64,000 nt of DNA from Rhodopirellula sp. P2 (GTDB lineage: Bacteria > Planctomycetota > Planctomycetia > Pirellulales > Pirellulaceae): positions 6,429,001 through 6,493,000 of the forward strand of contig NZ_CP118225.1 in the NCBI RefSeq assembly GCF_028768465.1. Reading direction: 5' to 3'. This document shows, in pieces, positions 28,378 to 36,879 of this stretch (position 1 is its first letter; each line of letters starts with the position of its first letter). The position numbers and the translations under genes are program-made. The notes under the pieces are model-generated. The model did not search any database and had not been told where the DNA came from. It worked only from the letters and a program-made list of their open reading frames with translations.

Positions 28378-28419
28378 TTCACCCTCCCCCTGGGAGGGTC
28401 GAGCGAAGCGAGGGGAGGG
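28378..28419. repeat. Palindromic repeat, intergenic copy of the element in the ABC ATPase
   Basis: TTCACCCTCCC-CC-TGGGAGGGT then CGAGCGAAGCGAGGGGAGGG. It is followed at about 28441-28488 by a related pair (GGCCCGAAGCGGGCC and ACCCTCCCTGAGGGAGGGT). It lies just after the coiled-coil gene and before a second repeat family. Confidence 0.85.
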
Positions 28420-28495
28420 CTACACACCGGGTTTTAGGTTCGCCCTCCCCGGCCCGAAGCGGGCCGACCCTCCCTGAGGGAGGGTGAAGGAAGAT

Positions 28496-28624
28496 GTAGG
28501 CCAGGTTCCACCTGGCAACCAAGCCGATGCTTTGGAACAAAGCGAGGCGTCCGCACCATTCCACGTGACATCGACGTGGAAATCCGATCGGCCAATCACC
28601 CGCGCCAGGTGGGACCTGGCCTAC
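28496..28624. repeat. Inverted pair of GTAG-headed hairpins (BIME-like)
   Basis: At 28496-28516 GTAG precedes the hairpin GCCAGGT-TCC-ACCTGGC. At 28604-28624 the hairpin GCCAGGT-GGG-ACCTGGC is followed by CTAC, the same unit inverted. The 87-nt interior is unique. Further downstream (28690-28795) are CCCCATCCGGGGC and CTCGGGGC-TGC-CGCCCCGAG hairpins, the same family as in the 268-bp array. Confidence 0.8.
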
Positions 28625-28794
28625 AAGCTTCCAAGTCCGTCGATCGCTCCCCAATCACAACCCGAACGCGTCAGCGAGGGACCCCACGGCATTCCCCCAC
28701 GACGGCCCCATCCGGGGCGACGTTCTGTTGTCCGCCATCGGTCTCGGGGCTGCCGCCCCGAGCTAAGGAAGCCGGCCCCATCCGGGGCGGTGCC

Positions 28795-30345
28795 TCACAT
28801 CAGCATTTCTTCGCGAATTTTGGTGAGGTAGGCCAGCATGGGACGTGGCCGGCCTTTGGCGTCGATCACGCCCGCGTGCGGGGTCAGGTGAGGGTGCTGG
28901 TCCGACCATCCGTCCCACACCACCGCGTGAACGATTTGCTTGGATAGCAACGTTTGGATCAGTGGCTGCACGAATTCGAATTGAGCTTTGGCCCAGGCAT
29001 CGGGGTCGTCACTGATCACCGGCGACAGCGGACGCGTTTGGATTGGCAAGCGTGCTGCCGCGTCTTTGCCGGGTGCACCGGCCACCGACAGTTGCACCAT
29101 CAGGGGCGCATTCAGTGTCGCCCAGCGGTCAATGATTTGGCCGAACTCGACCGCCGACCGTGGATGCGTGTCACCCTCCTCGAAACCGAACCGGAAATTC
29201 AGACCGATTCCGGCCAACCCCAGCCCACTTCGCAGCAGAGCGTCGGCGAAATGCAGGGGGCTGATTCCCTGATCATCCCGAGCCAGGTATTCGCCACAGG
29301 GCTGATCCAAGGACATCAACACAGGCGTGTTGGGATCGCAGCGGCGGATGGTTTGCAGGATCCCGATCGAGAACCGCATGACTTGTTCGTCATCAAACCC
29401 CAACGGGCCGGCCACGTTCAACCCCGAGGCCGCGTTCCAAAGGTTCACGCGGCCGCGAAAATGCTCGACCGTTTTTTCGACAAAGCTGATCATCGTCGAC
29501 ATCAGTTTGTCAAAGTCATCGTCCAACAGCGTCAACCAATCCGGGAGCAACCCTTTGCGGTAATCAATCACGGGGCCACCGATCACACGCAGGCCCATTT
29601 GCGAGCACGCCGTCAAGGCTTCGTCGACGGGTTCGTAATTGGGACGCCCGGAATCCGTTTCAATCTCGCCCCAATTGATCCGCACCGCGGCGGCATTGAA
29701 CGCTCGCGTGATTGTGGTTTGTTCGTCGATGGAATTGCCGGCGCGACCGGACTGGATATCGGGGGTGACTTCGGTGGCAGGCAAGGGCGGCAAGACACCG
29801 ACCGCCAACATCGTGCACAACCGGTTTTCACGACTGCGTCGATAGGCGACGGACTGACTCGCGAATAAATCGCCGAGTTCATTCGACGCCAGTTCCAGTG
29901 CTTCGATGGCTTCCAACGCCGCTTCGACGCACGAGGGGCCTTCGGGGGCACACTGGGTGGCATCCAAGAACCGCTTGGTGCCTCGTGTCAGCAAATCGTC
30001 GAAGCGATCGCTGAGCACCAACCCGCCGCGCTGCCACACATCGGCTTGAACTCGCACGCGGTAGCAGCTGCCGCGCGCCAATTCGACAAAGAGTCGGTGG
30101 GCGTTGTCCAGACAACGCAGGCTGCAGGTGCTGAGTTGGCGATAGCCAATGGAGGGAATCGGGCAGGTCAGGAACAGTTTGGCGGACGTGTCGACACCAC
30201 GGGTCAGGGTGAAGCGTCCGTTGGCGTGAACGTTCCGAGATTGCCACGGCACACCTTCGATGCCGCACAGATACGCATCTTCCCAACGAGTCGATTCAAA
30301 GAACTCGTTCGCTGCGTCAGGGACATCAAAATGCATCTGCCCCAT
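28795..30345 (-). CDS. GH10-like protein lacking both catalytic glutamates
   Basis: 516 aa, no signal peptide, starting MGQMHFDVPDAANEFFESTR. An N-terminal ~190-residue beta-rich domain precedes a GH10-like barrel (from about residue 200) recognisable by VRINWGEIETDSGRPNYEPV, then GLRVIGGPVIDYRKGLLPDW. Where xylanases have WDVVNE (acid/base Glu) this protein has WNAASG (303-308), and where they have TELD (nucleophile Glu) it has VQLS (417-420). Both catalytic acids are absent, so this is likely a sugar-binding or regulatory pseudoenzyme. It ends in VVWDGWSDQHPHLTP, close to the GH10 C-terminal pattern. Confidence 0.75.
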   Translation of the reverse strand: MGQMHFDVPDAANEFFESTRWEDAYLCGIEGVPWQSRNVHANGRFTLTRGVDTSAKLFLTCPIPSIGYRQLSTCSLRCLDNAHRLFVELARGSCYRVRVQADVWQRGGLVLSDRFDDLLTRGTKRFLDATQCAPEGPSCVEAALEAIEALELASNELGDLFASQSVAYRRSRENRLCTMLAVGVLPPLPATEVTPDIQSGRAGNSIDEQTTITRAFNAAAVRINWGEIETDSGRPNYEPVDEALTACSQMGLRVIGGPVIDYRKGLLPDWLTLLDDDFDKLMSTMISFVEKTVEHFRGRVNLWNAASGLNVAGPLGFDDEQVMRFSIGILQTIRRCDPNTPVLMSLDQPCGEYLARDDQGISPLHFADALLRSGLGLAGIGLNFRFGFEEGDTHPRSAVEFGQIIDRWATLNAPLMVQLSVAGAPGKDAAARLPIQTRPLSPVISDDPDAWAKAQFEFVQPLIQTLLSKQIVHAVVWDGWSDQHPHLTPHAGVIDAKGRPRPMLAYLTKIREEMLM

Positions 30346-30917
30346 GGCAACCAGCGATTCAAAGACCGAACAAAATTTTTATCGGGAAACGTCCGAAACG
30401 TCGCTCAGGACCATCCTGGCAACTGAGACGGTGTGACATTCCCGTGTCGCCACACCATCCGTCAGTCCCGACGCTCGTTCGAGAGATCAAAAACGCAAAA
30501 TTTCAAGCGTCTGTGACATTCGAAGGACCGTCCGCGAATCCTTGCGAGCGAGAATCCCAACCAAGTGTCTGGTCCAAGTCTCGTTCTCAAGGAAATCCCG
30601 CACACACCGTGTGAACAACCACCTTTTTCCAACTCGGCCGGAAACAACCGAGTCGATCTCAAAAGGGGGCCGGGTGGGATGGATTGGCACGCGACCCGCG
30701 CCACTCCGCCGGCTTTCGCCTTGCGCAATCATGGTAGTCGGTTCCTCCAGCCGCTGCGAGATGGCTGGTTCAGGGCACAAGAGCGTCCGACGGGGGACGA
30801 ATCACCCGTTGAGGCCCGCCTGAAAAGGTCATCACTCTGCACCATCGCTTTCAATCGCTATCGCGGGTACCCTGTTTCGCTCGTTTTTTGAATCGCACCT
30901 TCTGAGAAGCAACACGC
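30346..30917. other. Divergent intergenic region
   Basis: 572 bp between the divergent GH10-like and SNF2 genes. Small ORFs overlap antisense and are not protein-like. It must contain both promoters; no clear boxes or repeats were recognised. Confidence 0.4.
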
Positions 30918-33900
30918 ATGGACTGGATCGCGGAAGACCAACTCGGATCGCTCGGATTGCTGATGGGCGAGGCGGTGGAGCGTCTCGTGGATTCACACGA
31001 CCAGGGTTTCGATTCCCGTGCAGCCATGCTGACGGTGAAGACTCCCACCCTGACGCAAGGCGACAACGGCGTTCGCTTTGATTTCCAGGTGGTCGGCAAC
31101 CGAGAAAAGCAACAAACCGTTGCTCTCGAGATCGTTCCCAAAATCGACGAGGACGATCCGGGCGGGGTCGGTGAATTGACCAGCGAGTGCCAATGCGGAT
31201 GCGTGGCGTTCCTGCGAGACCAATCGTGCCCGCACACGTTGGCTGCGGCCTGGTGGCTGCAAGAACAAATCGCTCGGCGAAGCGGCAACGGGCAGCTGAT
31301 CGAATTCCTGGGTGGCCTGAAAGCCGATGCGGTTGCGGCCGGCAAGCAGTTCGTCGATGAACTGTTGCGACGAGCCAAAAATTCGCGTCCCGCGCTGGCC
31401 GAAGACGCCGAGCCCACGCGATTGCAGTGGCGGGTGCGCGTCAACATGGCGTCCCAAACAGCCCCGCTGACGATCACGCCGTTCGAACAGAAACAACGCA
31501 AAGGTGGCAAGGGTTGGACCAAGGGCCGCGAGGTTCGCAGCTTCGACCTGCTCGATCAAAACCTGCTGACCGATCCGTTGGACAGCAAAATCGCCTCCTT
31601 GACGTCGGTGCCCACCCACGGCGTTCACGACGACAACTACGCCATCTTCGAAGCCCTGCGAATGCTGGCAGGCCACGAGAACGTCGCGTGGGACGATCAA
31701 AACGCGTTGCCCGTGGAAATCTTTTGCAGCCAACTGCTGTTGACGCTGCAGCCGGTCGAAGTCGAGAAATCCAACAAACCCAAAGCATCCAAGAGCCAAT
31801 CGGAAAGCGAACCGCCGACCAAGAAAACGCCTGCCAAAAAAGCCAAGAAGCGATCGGGCAAATCGGCCAACGAATTGCTGGACAACGTGACCACCACGCT
31901 GACCATGCCGGAATCCGAACCGGAACCTGTCCGCAGCGTTGCGCCCACGGACACCATGATGGTTGACGACCTGATCGCGGACGATGAAAAGGTCGAGGTT
32001 CAGTTCCAACCACGATTGTCGGTCGACGGCATCGACATCGATGTGCAGAAATGCGAAACCGTGGTCGGCGGATTGAGCCCGGTTGAACCGGCGATCATTT
32101 TGGCTGACGCGGAGGACGACCGCATCGTGCTGTGCACACTGGCCGACCCGGCCGCGATTGGAATCATTCAGTTCTTGCTTCGTGGTGATTACCGAGACAC
32201 GTTGCTGGATCACGCCACAGCGTCGCGATTGGCACTGGCCGCAGGTTCGATCGATTCGCTGATCCGAGTCGAATTGCCTCCGCAATTGGCTGGCCCCATC
32301 GTGCCGGCACCATGTGAGTTGGTGCTGCAAATGCGTCCGCGTCCCGGTGCGGGATTGAAGGTTTCGTTGCGGGTGCACGAGTCTCGACTGCGAGATTCGC
32401 TGGTCCCCGGGGACGCTCCCGAGTTGGTGCCGTGCTTGGCCGAAACCGGTCCGATCCGTTTGCAACGCGACTTGAAAGCCGAACTCGAAACCGCTGATAA
32501 AACGATCCAACGTTTTGGACTCAATCGGCTGTCTCACGAGAGCACGATGGAGTGGGTCGCCCTGACCGATCACGCCGCCTTGGATTTGCTGGGTCGTCTG
32601 CACGATGCCGGCGATGAAGCCCCGCGGATTGTTTGGCCCGAAGGCGAAACGTTCCGCGTGCGTGGCGAAATCACGCCGAAATCGTTGCGAATCAAAATCG
32701 ATGACTCGCCGGATTGGTTCGGCATGACCGGCACCGTGACCGTCGATGGCGTCGATGTGCCACTGCAGGATTTGCTGATGGCGGTCCGTGAAGATCGACA
32801 GCTCGTTCGAGTTGGCGACCGCCGATTCGCGAAAATCAGCGAAGCGTTCCGCAAACGACTGACCCAACTGGGCGACACCTTGGTCAGCGAGAAGGGACAA
32901 CTGCGTTTGGCGGGTGCCGCCGTGCCGTTGGCTCGCGATGTGTTGGGCGATGACGTGACGCTTGAAACCACCGCGACCTGGCACCAGGCAATTGAACGCC
33001 TTGATTCGCTTCAGGATTGGGCTCCTGATCGTCCGGAAGGCTTGGACGCCACGCTGCGGGACTACCAATTGGATGGTTACCGATGGTTGGCGCGCCTGAG
33101 CCGCTGGGGCGTCGGTGGCGTCCTGGCCGATGACATGGGTCTCGGTAAAACGGTCCAGACCCTGGGCATCTTGGTCGAACGTGGTCCCACCGGCCCCGCC
33201 TTGGTCGTGGCACCGACCAGTGTCGGTGAAAACTGGGTTCGGGAAGCCGAGAAGTTCACGCCCGCGTTGACCGGCAAACTGTACCGCGATTGCGACCGCG
33301 ACGAAGTCATCAAAACCTCGGGGCCCAACGACCTGTTGATCGTCAGTTATCAACTGCTGCAACGCGATGCGAAACGATTTGCTTCGCGTGCCTGGCACAC
33401 GTTGGTGCTCGACGAAGCTCAGTTCATCAAGAACTCACAGACAAAAACATCGCAAGCGATCCGAACGCTGCAAGCCGATTGGCGCCTGGGCCTGTCCGGC
33501 ACGCCGCTGGAAAATCACCTGGGCGAATTGTGGAGTCTGTTCCGGACACTGAGCCCCGGTTTGCTCGGTTCTTGGCAACGATTCCGCAGCCGTTTCGCGG
33601 AACCGATCGAGCGACACAACGATGCGGACCGCCGCGAATCACTGGCTCGCTTGGTACGTCCGTTTGTGCTGCGTCGAACCAAAGACAAGGTGCTGAAAGA
33701 ATTGCCACCACGCACCGAAATCACCCTTCGTGCGGAATTGTCGGTTCCCGAACGCAAGCTCTACGAAGACGCTCGCTTGGCTGCTCTGGCAGAACTCACC
33801 GCCGGCGGTGGTGCTCCATCGCACGAAGGGCGACGTCGCATTCAGACGCTGTCGTGGCTGACCCGACTGCGTCAGCTCGCCTGTCACCCAGCCCTGGTCG

Positions 33901-34439
33901 AACCCAGCTGGAAAGGCACCTCGTCGAAACTGCAACTGTTCTTGTCGCTGGTGGAAGAACTTCGCGAAGGCGATCACCGAGCACTCGTGTTCAGCCAATT
34001 CGTCAAACACCTCAGTGTCGTGCGAGCGGCTCTGGACGAACGCGGCATTTCCTATCAGTACCTCGACGGGGCCACGCCATCACACGAACGGCAACGCCGC
34101 GTTGACGCGTTCCAAAATGGCGAAGGCGATCTGTTCCTGATTTCGCTGAAAGCCGGTGGAACGGGGCTGAACCTGACCGCCGCGGATTACGTGTTGCACC
34201 TCGACCCGTGGTGGAACCCTGCGGTGGAAGACCAGGCGACTGACCGGGCTCACCGCATCGGACAGGAACGCGCGGTCACCGTGTATCGCTTGGTCGCCGA
34301 GCGAACGATCGAGGAGCAAATCCTTCAGCTCCACGCCGACAAACGCGAATTGGTGGCGGGCATTTTGGATGGCACCGATGCGGCTGCGAAATTGCAAACC
34401 CAGGATTTGATCGATCTGATCAAAGCCGAAATGAGCTGA
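30918..34439 (+). CDS. SWIM-domain SNF2-family helicase
   Basis: 1173 aa. A SWIM zinc motif (CQC...CPH; C91, C93, C104, H106) lies near the N-terminus, followed by a ~500-residue middle region with a Lys/Ser/Pro-rich linker at about 290-320. The SNF2 ATPase begins near 705: P-loop DDMGLGKT (about 738-745), motif II DEAQ (near 832), motif III SGTPLENHLGELW, a helicase C domain with LVFSQFVKHL, AGGTGLNLTAADYVLHLDPW and QATDRAHRIGQ. It is a dsDNA translocase that remodels protein-DNA complexes; bacterial homologues associate with RNA polymerase (RapA-like) or DNA repair, but here the partner is unknown. Monocistronic. Confidence 0.93.
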   Translation: MDWIAEDQLGSLGLLMGEAVERLVDSHDQGFDSRAAMLTVKTPTLTQGDNGVRFDFQVVGNREKQQTVALEIVPKIDEDDPGGVGELTSECQCGCVAFLRDQSCPHTLAAAWWLQEQIARRSGNGQLIEFLGGLKADAVAAGKQFVDELLRRAKNSRPALAEDAEPTRLQWRVRVNMASQTAPLTITPFEQKQRKGGKGWTKGREVRSFDLLDQNLLTDPLDSKIASLTSVPTHGVHDDNYAIFEALRMLAGHENVAWDDQNALPVEIFCSQLLLTLQPVEVEKSNKPKASKSQSESEPPTKKTPAKKAKKRSGKSANELLDNVTTTLTMPESEPEPVRSVAPTDTMMVDDLIADDEKVEVQFQPRLSVDGIDIDVQKCETVVGGLSPVEPAIILADAEDDRIVLCTLADPAAIGIIQFLLRGDYRDTLLDHATASRLALAAGSIDSLIRVELPPQLAGPIVPAPCELVLQMRPRPGAGLKVSLRVHESRLRDSLVPGDAPELVPCLAETGPIRLQRDLKAELETADKTIQRFGLNRLSHESTMEWVALTDHAALDLLGRLHDAGDEAPRIVWPEGETFRVRGEITPKSLRIKIDDSPDWFGMTGTVTVDGVDVPLQDLLMAVREDRQLVRVGDRRFAKISEAFRKRLTQLGDTLVSEKGQLRLAGAAVPLARDVLGDDVTLETTATWHQAIERLDSLQDWAPDRPEGLDATLRDYQLDGYRWLARLSRWGVGGVLADDMGLGKTVQTLGILVERGPTGPALVVAPTSVGENWVREAEKFTPALTGKLYRDCDRDEVIKTSGPNDLLIVSYQLLQRDAKRFASRAWHTLVLDEAQFIKNSQTKTSQAIRTLQADWRLGLSGTPLENHLGELWSLFRTLSPGLLGSWQRFRSRFAEPIERHNDADRRESLARLVRPFVLRRTKDKVLKELPPRTEITLRAELSVPERKLYEDARLAALAELTAGGGAPSHEGRRRIQTLSWLTRLRQLACHPALVEPSWKGTSSKLQLFLSLVEELREGDHRALVFSQFVKHLSVVRAALDERGISYQYLDGATPSHERQRRVDAFQNGEGDLFLISLKAGGTGLNLTAADYVLHLDPWWNPAVEDQATDRAHRIGQERAVTVYRLVAERTIEEQILQLHADKRELVAGILDGTDAAAKLQTQDLIDLIKAEMS

Positions 34440-34626
34440 TCAAGGCGTTCTCGGGGCCTCCGCCCCGAGCGAACGGGGCGGCCCCATCCGGGACGATCGT
34501 GGACGGGCCCAAGCCAAAGCAGGCCGGACCGAAGCGCTACGCAGCTACGCAGCTGTCATCTTGTATGTGAGCCGTTTGGCGTTATCCCAATGCCATCTAC
34601 TTTAGAACCAACCGAGGGGATTTTGT

Positions 34627-34704
34627 TAGCGGAACGGCGCAAGCCGTCCGGTAAATCGTGGGTGTTTTCCGGCGCGTCACCGGACGGCTCGCGCCGTTCC
34701 GCTA
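34627..34704. repeat. Large hairpin with 26-bp stem
   Basis: The arm beginning TAGCGGAACGGCGCAAGCCG (34627-34652) pairs with the arm beginning ACCGGACGGCTCGCGCCG (34679-34704), with only one mismatch in 26 bp and a 26-nt loop. It is flanked by further inverted words GCCATCTACTTTA (about 34592-34604) and CAAAGTAGATGCC (about 34705-34717), which extend the pairing. It lies in the convergent gap between the SNF2 and isochorismatase genes and may act as a bidirectional terminator or be a MITE-like repeat. Confidence 0.85.
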
Positions 34705-34755
34705 CAAAGTAGATGCCGTTTGGCGTTAGCCACGGTTCCCACACAAAACCGGCGA

Positions 34756-34825
34756 TAAGCAGGTCGGCAGGAATGATCGGGCATAATCATGTGAGCCCCA
34801 ATCATTCCTGCGTACCTGCTTAGCG
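34756..34825. repeat. Intergenic palindromic element (copy B)
   Basis: Second copy of the element seen at 20571-20700. TAAGCAGGTCGGCAGGAATG to GTGAGCC is followed, after a shorter interior (9 nt compared with about 69 nt), by CCTGCGTACCTGCTTAGCG. The internal deletion relative to copy A brings the inverted ends close and gives a compact hairpin. Confidence 0.75.
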
Positions 34826-34852
34826 GAGTTCCGACAGCAATCGCCGTCTTTC

Positions 34853-35596
34853 TCAGCCGTTGGTCTTGGCTGGGATCAAATTCACAACCGTTTCGATGAC
34901 CTCGCCGATCGTCATGACGCGGGCGTACCGGTCCCGAAGCGTGGCCAGTGTCGCGTTGTGCAGCTCCGGCGTCACGGTCGCACAGCAATCTTCGACGAGG
35001 GTCACGAGGTATCCCAAATCACAGGCATCCCGGACGGTCGTTTCGACACACTCGTTGGTGTAGACACCGACCACAAACAGGGATTCGATGCCCATGTTCT
35101 TGAGCACGTAGTGCAGATTCGTGGAACTGAACACGCCACTGGCGGTTTTGTTGATGACGATCTCATCGCGATCGGGCAACGGTGCGACTTCCGTCAAGAA
35201 CTCGGCCTCACGCGAACCGGGGGCCGCCAGCAAATCCAAACGTTTGTGACCCTTGCCACGATCTCGTCCGTCTTGCGTGAGCGACTGAATGCGAGTGTGG
35301 ATGACCTCAAGGTTGCGGCGCCGAAACGCTTCTTGCAACCGTCGCACGTTGGGCAACACCGTTTCGCTCAGCCGATCGAAGTAATACTTCTGGCTCTCCA
35401 CCGAAACACCGTGGTTGTTTCCATCGGCAAAGACACCACACCCTGGAGCCGCGTCCAAATACTGCAAGTCGATGCACAGCAGCGCCGTGTTCCGCCCCAC
35501 CAGGAACTCACTGTGGGCTGGGTTGTCGACAAATGATTCGTGATAGATTTCGCGAAGCGGATCGGGGTGTTCGTCGTGCGGTGCAAATTCGTTCAT
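34853..35596 (-). CDS. Isochorismatase-family cysteine hydrolase
   Basis: 247 aa. The expected catalytic triad is present: Asp43 (CIDLQ), Lys150 (INKTASG) and Cys183 (TNECVETT, preceded by the usual GVYTNECV). This superfamily includes N-carbamoylsarcosine amidase, ureidoacrylate amidohydrolase and biuret hydrolase. The longer N-terminus (about 35 residues before the first strand) is like the carbamoyl/ureido hydrolase branch, but the substrate is not readable from the sequence. It is the last gene of the cluster, 18 bp after the N-carbamoyl amidohydrolase. Confidence 0.88.
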   Translation of the reverse strand: MNEFAPHDEHPDPLREIYHESFVDNPAHSEFLVGRNTALLCIDLQYLDAAPGCGVFADGNNHGVSVESQKYYFDRLSETVLPNVRRLQEAFRRRNLEVIHTRIQSLTQDGRDRGKGHKRLDLLAAPGSREAEFLTEVAPLPDRDEIVINKTASGVFSSTNLHYVLKNMGIESLFVVGVYTNECVETTVRDACDLGYLVTLVEDCCATVTPELHNATLATLRDRYARVMTIGEVIETVVNLIPAKTNG

Positions 35597-35614
35597 GGTG
35601 CGCTTTCAATGCGT

Positions 35615-36874
35615 TCAATCGGTGGTGCCGGATGACTCAGCAGCTGTCCCGGCCATTTCAGTGAGCGAATGGAGCAACACATTGGCTCCCGCCTCGATGT
35701 CTTGCCATGCGGTCCATTCCGCGGGCGAGTGACTTTGTCCGGACTTGCTGGGGACAAAGATCATCCCCACCGGAATCATTCTGCCCATGATCTGAGCATC
35801 ATGGGCAGCCCCACTGGGCATGATTTCGTAGTCGAGCTGCAGTTTCTCGGTCTGCTGCTGAATCGTTTTGACAATGGCTTCGCCGCATTGGACGGGGCTG
35901 ATCAGGCTCTTCTGCTCAAACTCGAACATCAGATTGCGTCGACGTGCGATCGCTGAGAGTGCCTTTCGAAACGCGTTGGCCAATTCCTCCAGCACGTCCA
36001 TCGAGGTGTCACGCACGTCCAAGGCAAACTCCACCAAGCCGGGGACGGTGTTGGTGGCCCCAGGAAGAATCTGAGCTTTCCCGATCGTTGCGCGACTTCG
36101 GTCGCTGCCGTTCTCTTCCAAAATTCGCGGGACCTCATGCGCGAAGTCCGCCAATCCCATGAACGCATCGTGCCGCATGTCCATCGGCGTCGTGCCGGCG
36201 TGGTTGGCTTCGCCTTTGAGCCGCACGGACCAGGTGAACAGACCCGTGATTTGGTCGACGACTCCCACCGATTTCTGCAGTCGATCGAGCACCGGCCCCT
36301 GTTCGATGTGCATTTCCAAGTAGCAATGCAGGGCCTCTGGATCTCTCGCCGCATCCAGTGCCGCAACGGGATCGTAACCATGGCGAGCCATTTCATCCTG
36401 CAACAGGATGCCATCCATGTCGGTCATCGTCGCGATCATTTCTGGGTTGATTTGCCCGCAGACGGACTGCGATCCAAACATCCCACCAAAGCGACCTTCC
36501 TCGTCGCTGAACGCAATCAGTTCGATCGTGCGTTCGGGCTGGACACCGGATTCCTTCAGACAACGCAGGCATTCCAATCCTGCGACCACGCCCAGCGTCC
36601 CATCCAACGCCCCGGCGCAGGGCACGGTGTCGATGTGCGACCCCACCAAGACTCGCGGCAAATCCGTCTTCCCGACGAGGGTCGCCGAAACATTCGCGGC
36701 CCCATCCATCGAGCTTGGCAATCCCGCGGCCTGGATCCGATCGATGAGCCAACGTTTGCCCTCGATGTCCGCGTCCGTGAACGCCATCCGATAGATGCCG
36801 TGGTCGTCTGAATTGCGGCCGATCTGCGAGAGTTCCAAGATATCGGCTTTGATCCGCTCCAGATTCACTTGCAT
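35615..36874 (-). CDS. M20-family N-carbamoyl/ureido amidohydrolase
   Basis: 419 aa from ATG 36874. Hallmarks of the allantoate amidohydrolase / N-carbamoyl-L-amino acid hydrolase (beta-ureidopropionase) group: metal ligands H80 (GSHIDT) and D91 (ALDGTLG), E125-E126 (FSDEEGRFGG), HIEQGPVL, the substrate-binding NHAGTTPM, and the C-terminal SGAAHDAQ and FVPSKSGQSHSP. It hydrolyses a carbamoyl or ureido group to ammonia, CO2 and an amine. It begins 5 bp after the asparagine-synthase stop, so the genes are co-translated. Confidence 0.92.
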   Translation of the reverse strand: MQVNLERIKADILELSQIGRNSDDHGIYRMAFTDADIEGKRWLIDRIQAAGLPSSMDGAANVSATLVGKTDLPRVLVGSHIDTVPCAGALDGTLGVVAGLECLRCLKESGVQPERTIELIAFSDEEGRFGGMFGSQSVCGQINPEMIATMTDMDGILLQDEMARHGYDPVAALDAARDPEALHCYLEMHIEQGPVLDRLQKSVGVVDQITGLFTWSVRLKGEANHAGTTPMDMRHDAFMGLADFAHEVPRILEENGSDRSRATIGKAQILPGATNTVPGLVEFALDVRDTSMDVLEELANAFRKALSAIARRRNLMFEFEQKSLISPVQCGEAIVKTIQQQTEKLQLDYEIMPSGAAHDAQIMGRMIPVGMIFVPSKSGQSHSPAEWTAWQDIEAGANVLLHSLTEMAGTAAESSGTTD

Positions 36875-36879
36875 GGCGA

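Noticed and set aside
30993-33398. 801-codon ORF antisense to the SNF2 gene
   Set aside because: Composition is rich in Gln/Arg/His as in mirror frames; SNF2 motifs are on the opposite strand.
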